Source of the DNA: Anaerococcus ihuae
GTDB lineage: Bacteria; Bacillota; Clostridia; Tissierellales; Peptoniphilaceae
Length of the DNA stretch: 64,000 nucleotides
NCBI RefSeq assembly: GCF_928368155.1
Contig: NZ_CAKMRU010000002.1
Coordinates: 370,901 to 434,900, forward strand
Direction of reading: 5' to 3'
Of the stretch, positions 61,450 through 64,000 are shown in pieces. A model generated the notes under the pieces. It searched no databases, was not told the origin of the DNA, and saw nothing but the letters and a program-made list of their open reading frames with translations. The translations under genes and the position numbers were made by a program. Each line of letters begins with the position of its first letter. Within the stretch, counting starts at the first letter, position 1.

Positions 61450-62043
61450 ATGGCAGTAAGCAGAGATCCAATATTTAAAAGATGTAGAAGCTTAGGAATT
61501 AGCCCAGCATATTTAGGTTACTCAGGAGAATCAAAAAGATCAAACTCTAATCAAAGAAGAAAACTTAGTGAATACGGTATGCAACAAAGGGAAAAACAAA
61601 AAGCTAAATTCATCTACGGAGTAAGTGAAAAACAATTTAGAGGCTATTACGAAAAAGCTTCAAAAATGCAAGGACAAACAGGTGAAAACTTAATAATCCT
61701 TTGTGAAAGAAGACTTGACAATATAGCATTTAGATCAGGACTTGCAAGAACAAGAAGAGAAGCAAGACAAATCGTTACACACGGACATTTATTATTAAAT
61801 GGAAAAAGCGTTGATATCCCATCAATTCTTGTAAACGAAGGTGATGTAATTGAAGTAAAAGAAAAATCTAGATCAAGCCAATTATTTAAGGCTATCAAAG
61901 AAACAAACCAATCATTTGGCATAGTTTCATGGTTAGATTCAGATTTAGAAAACTTAAAGGTAAAAGTTACAAACTTCCCAACAAGAGAAGATATAGATAT
62001 ACCTGTAGAAGAACGTATGATTGTTGAGTTCTATTCTAAATAG
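61450..62043 (+). CDS. rpsD: 30S ribosomal protein S4
   Basis: 197 residues, slightly short N-terminal domain with a single Cys (FKRCRSLG), so no zinc finger. The S4 RNA-binding domain ERRLDNIAFRSGLARTRREA follows. Confidence 0.97.
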   Translation: MAVSRDPIFKRCRSLGISPAYLGYSGESKRSNSNQRRKLSEYGMQQREKQKAKFIYGVSEKQFRGYYEKASKMQGQTGENLIILCERRLDNIAFRSGLARTRREARQIVTHGHLLLNGKSVDIPSILVNEGDVIEVKEKSRSSQLFKAIKETNQSFGIVSWLDSDLENLKVKVTNFPTREDIDIPVEERMIVEFYSK

Positions 62044-62076
62044 AATTAGTTAAATTGTTAGAACTAAGGAGATACA

Positions 62077-63033
62077 ATGATAGAAAAATTAGATACAAAG
62101 ATTGAAATTTTAGATATAGACGAAGAAACTAACTACGGTAAATTTGTCTTATATCCACTCGAAAGAGGCTATGGTACAACCATAGGAAACAGTATGAGAA
62201 GGATGCTTTTATCATCCTTACCTGGTTCTAGCGTCTCAAAGATTCTTATAGACGGGGTACTACATGAATTTTCTACAATTCCTGGAGTTGTTGAAGATGT
62301 ACCTGAATTAATATTAAATATCAAAGGTATTGATATTAAAAAACATACTAAAGAAGATCTAACACTATTTTTAGATATAGAAGGACCTAAGATTGTTACA
62401 GCTAAAGATATAAAAACAGATGCCCAAATAGATGTGGCAAATCCTGATCATTATCTTGCAACAGTTAATGATAAAGGAAGATTGTTTGTAGCTCTTGATG
62501 TTACTGATGGTAAAGGATATAGAGTAGCTGAGCAAAATAAAAAGGATACAGACCCAATAGGAGCAATAGCTATTGATTCATCATTTACTCCAGTAAAAAG
62601 TGTAAACTTTACAGTTGAAAATACTAGAGTTGGTGAGTCTACTGATTATGATAAATTAATTCTTGAAGTATGGACTGATGGAACAATCACTCCTCAAGAA
62701 GCCTTATCTGAAGGTGCTTCAATTTTAATGGAAGACATTAGATTTTTCAAAGATCTTCCAGGTCAACAATTCCCACCAGAAGATGAGGAAGAAGAAATTG
62801 AAGAAATAGTGGAAGAATATGATAATCAAGTGGAATTATCAAAAACTATTGAGGAATTAGATCTTTCATTAAGGTCATTTAATTGTCTAAAAAGAGCAGG
62901 ATATAATACTGTTGGTGAGATAATAGAAAAAAGTGAATCTGAACTAAAGGATATCAAAAACTTCGGTAAAAAATCTCTTGAAGAAGTTGTTGATAAGATC
63001 CATAGTTTAGGACTTAGTTTAAGAGAAGAATAG
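62077..63033 (+). CDS. rpoA: DNA-directed RNA polymerase subunit alpha
   Basis: 318 residues. N-terminal dimer domain with YPLERGYGTTIGNSMRRMLLS and PGVVEDVPELILN; an acidic linker (EDEEEEIEEIVEEYD); then the C-terminal domain SLRSFNCLKRAGYNTVGEI that binds UP elements and activators. Confidence 0.98.
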   Translation: MIEKLDTKIEILDIDEETNYGKFVLYPLERGYGTTIGNSMRRMLLSSLPGSSVSKILIDGVLHEFSTIPGVVEDVPELILNIKGIDIKKHTKEDLTLFLDIEGPKIVTAKDIKTDAQIDVANPDHYLATVNDKGRLFVALDVTDGKGYRVAEQNKKDTDPIGAIAIDSSFTPVKSVNFTVENTRVGESTDYDKLILEVWTDGTITPQEALSEGASILMEDIRFFKDLPGQQFPPEDEEEEIEEIVEEYDNQVELSKTIEELDLSLRSFNCLKRAGYNTVGEIIEKSESELKDIKNFGKKSLEEVVDKIHSLGLSLREE

Positions 63034-63042
63034 GAGGATATG

Positions 63043-63384
63043 ATGGCTAATAAAAGAAAGCTTGGTAGAAGAACAGATCATAGAAATGCCTTACTAAGAA
63101 ATCAAGTAACTTCTTTGTTAGACAATGGTAGAATTACTACTACCCTAACAAGAGCAAAAGAAACTCAAAAAATGGCTGATCGTATGATTACATTAGGAAA
63201 GAAAAATACACTTCACACAAGAAGACAAGCAGCTCAATATATTTACAAACCATCTACAGTTCAAAAATTATTTGGTGAAATTGCACCAAAATATGAAGAT
63301 AGAAACGGTGGATACACTAGAGTATTGAAACTTGGACCAAGAAAAGGCGATGGTTCTGAAAGAGCAATATTAGAACTTGTATAA
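63043..63384 (+). CDS. rplQ: 50S ribosomal protein L17
   Basis: 113 residues; [19 protein letters not shown] at the start. AGGAGG at 63032-63037 favours the ATG at 63043 over the one at 63040. Last gene of the alpha operon. Confidence 0.98.
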   Translation: MANKRKLGRRTDHRNALLRNQVTSLLDNGRITTTLTRAKETQKMADRMITLGKKNTLHTRRQAAQYIYKPSTVQKLFGEIAPKYEDRNGGYTRVLKLGPRKGDGSERAILELV

Positions 63385-63396
63385 AACTTACTCTAT

Positions 63397-63427
63397 AGCA
63401 TCTTATGAAAATAAGGTGCTTTTTTTG
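63397..63427 (+). terminator. Intrinsic terminator of the ribosomal cluster
   Basis: AGCATCTTAT/ATAAGGTGCT stem (one G-T pair), GAAA loop, seven T. Confidence 0.9.
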
Positions 63428-63475
63428 TGGGAATTTTTAATTTTTAAAATAAGGTGAATAATCAAACTTGATTTT

Positions 63476-63729
63476 AGTCTTTTGACAAACTAAAAATTCG
63501 ACCATTTCGAGCGAACGTAGTGAGTCGAGAAATATCGTGAGATCTCTCCATGCCTTCGTTTCACTCACACTAAAACACCTTTGCTTTGCAAATTTCTTCG
63601 TGCTTTCGCACTTATTTTTAGGGATGATTGTGCCAAATCAAGGCACAATCATCTAGTCGAGATGGTACGTAGCTTAATTTTAATTTTAAAATAAAATATT
63701 ATCTACATTCATACTTTGTCTACACTCTG
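63476..63729 (-). mobile_element. Miniature element copy D (254 bp) inside a duplicated dyad
   Basis: Flanked by exact 17-bp repeats TAATCAAACTTGATTTT (63459-63475 and 63730-63746), a dyad followed by T. It is in reverse orientation: its right side reads as the reverse complement of copies B and C from GTAGACAAAGTATGAATGTAG through CCATCTCGACTA. At 63569-63653 about 85 bp with three small hairpins (TTTGC/GCAAA, GTGC/GCAC, GATTGTGCC/GGCACAATC) interrupt the core. Without them the length would be close to 171 bp. Confidence 0.75.
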
Positions 63730-63879
63730 TAATCAAACTTGATTTTTATTTTTACTTATTACTTTTATATTTTAGAATTAAAATTTTTGTATATTTTAAA
63801 TTTAATATAAATATTTTTTATATGGATTATCAAATGATATATAGATTCATTATCAACGGATTTCGATAAGTTAATTTAT

Positions 63880-64000
63880 TTTTTATTATCAATGGAATTT
63901 TAAAAAATGTATTAGATTTTATATGGAATTTTTAAAATTTATTTTAGATTTTATATGTAATTTTAAAATTTGTTTTAGATTTTATATGTAATTTTAAAGT
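63880..64000 (+). repeat. AT-rich tandem repeat, 31-32 bp period, running off the window
   Basis: TTAGATTTTATATG starts at 63912, 63944 and 63975, followed each time by (G/T)AATTTTAAAA(TTT). A weaker unit precedes it. No gene is visible from 63747 to the end. Confidence 0.65.

Overview
The window is an AT-rich (roughly 30% GC) chromosomal segment of a low-GC, anaerobic Gram-positive bacterium. A Peptoniphilaceae member (Anaerococcus/Peptoniphilus-like) fits best: there is a full clostridial-type S10-spc-alpha ribosomal cluster, oxygen-sensitive 2-hydroxyacyl-CoA dehydratase-type proteins, a tryptophanase with an NSS transporter, a zinc-type S14, and a very large CnaB-rich surface adhesin. The genus is an inference from gene content, not from a database match. 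I see no rRNA, prophage, CRISPR array or transposase gene.

Layout. 1-4100: end of a guanine deaminase gene, then tryptophanase and an NSS amino-acid transporter behind a long structured leader. 4.1-4.7 kb: repeat-filled gap. 4.7-10.2 kb: a complete sialic-acid catabolic operon (nanE, nanA, SSS transporter, YhcH anomerase, ROK kinase, RpiR regulator). 10.2-12.1 kb: a 3-hydroxyisobutyryl-CoA hydrolase-like gene and a nicotinamidase-like gene. 12.26 kb: tRNA-Ala(GGC), followed by two tandem ~290 bp units that I read as Fst/par-like type I toxin-antitoxin modules (short hydrophobic toxin on the minus strand, convergent antisense RNA on the plus strand). 13.1-27.7 kb: an esterase lipoprotein and a 4446-residue wall-anchored CnaB/InlB-repeat protein. 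27.9-33.4 kb: iron alcohol dehydrogenase, DinJ-YafQ toxin-antitoxin, proB-proA, a gap rich in inverted repeats, and proC. 34.2-38.4 kb: aconitase, isocitrate dehydrogenase and citrate synthase, giving acetyl-CoA plus oxaloacetate to 2-oxoglutarate; with proBAC nearby this suggests local supply of glutamate and proline. 38.9-44.0 kb: a thiazole-branch thiamine operon (thiS-F-G-H, thiW, thiM, thiE) behind a TPP riboswitch and a thiS-motif (HMP-PP) riboswitch. 45.0-48.8 kb: a double-cubane-cluster protein system with its ATP-dependent activase and a Crp/Fnr regulator. 48.9-63.4 kb: the S10-spc-alpha cluster from rpsJ to rplQ, without the usual map gene. The end of the window holds another repeat element and an AT-rich tandem repeat.

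Two non-coding themes stand out. First, a family of short elements, 171 bp in two copies, sits between two copies of a dyad. That dyad is usually an intrinsic-terminator hairpin, about 17-22 bp long and duplicated on both sides. This looks like insertion into terminators with duplication of the whole hairpin. One copy has split the expression platform of the TPP riboswitch. Second, the twin Fst-like modules keep near-identical bodies, but each has its own private pair of direct repeats, as expected if the repeats set non-crossreacting toxin/antitoxin specificity.
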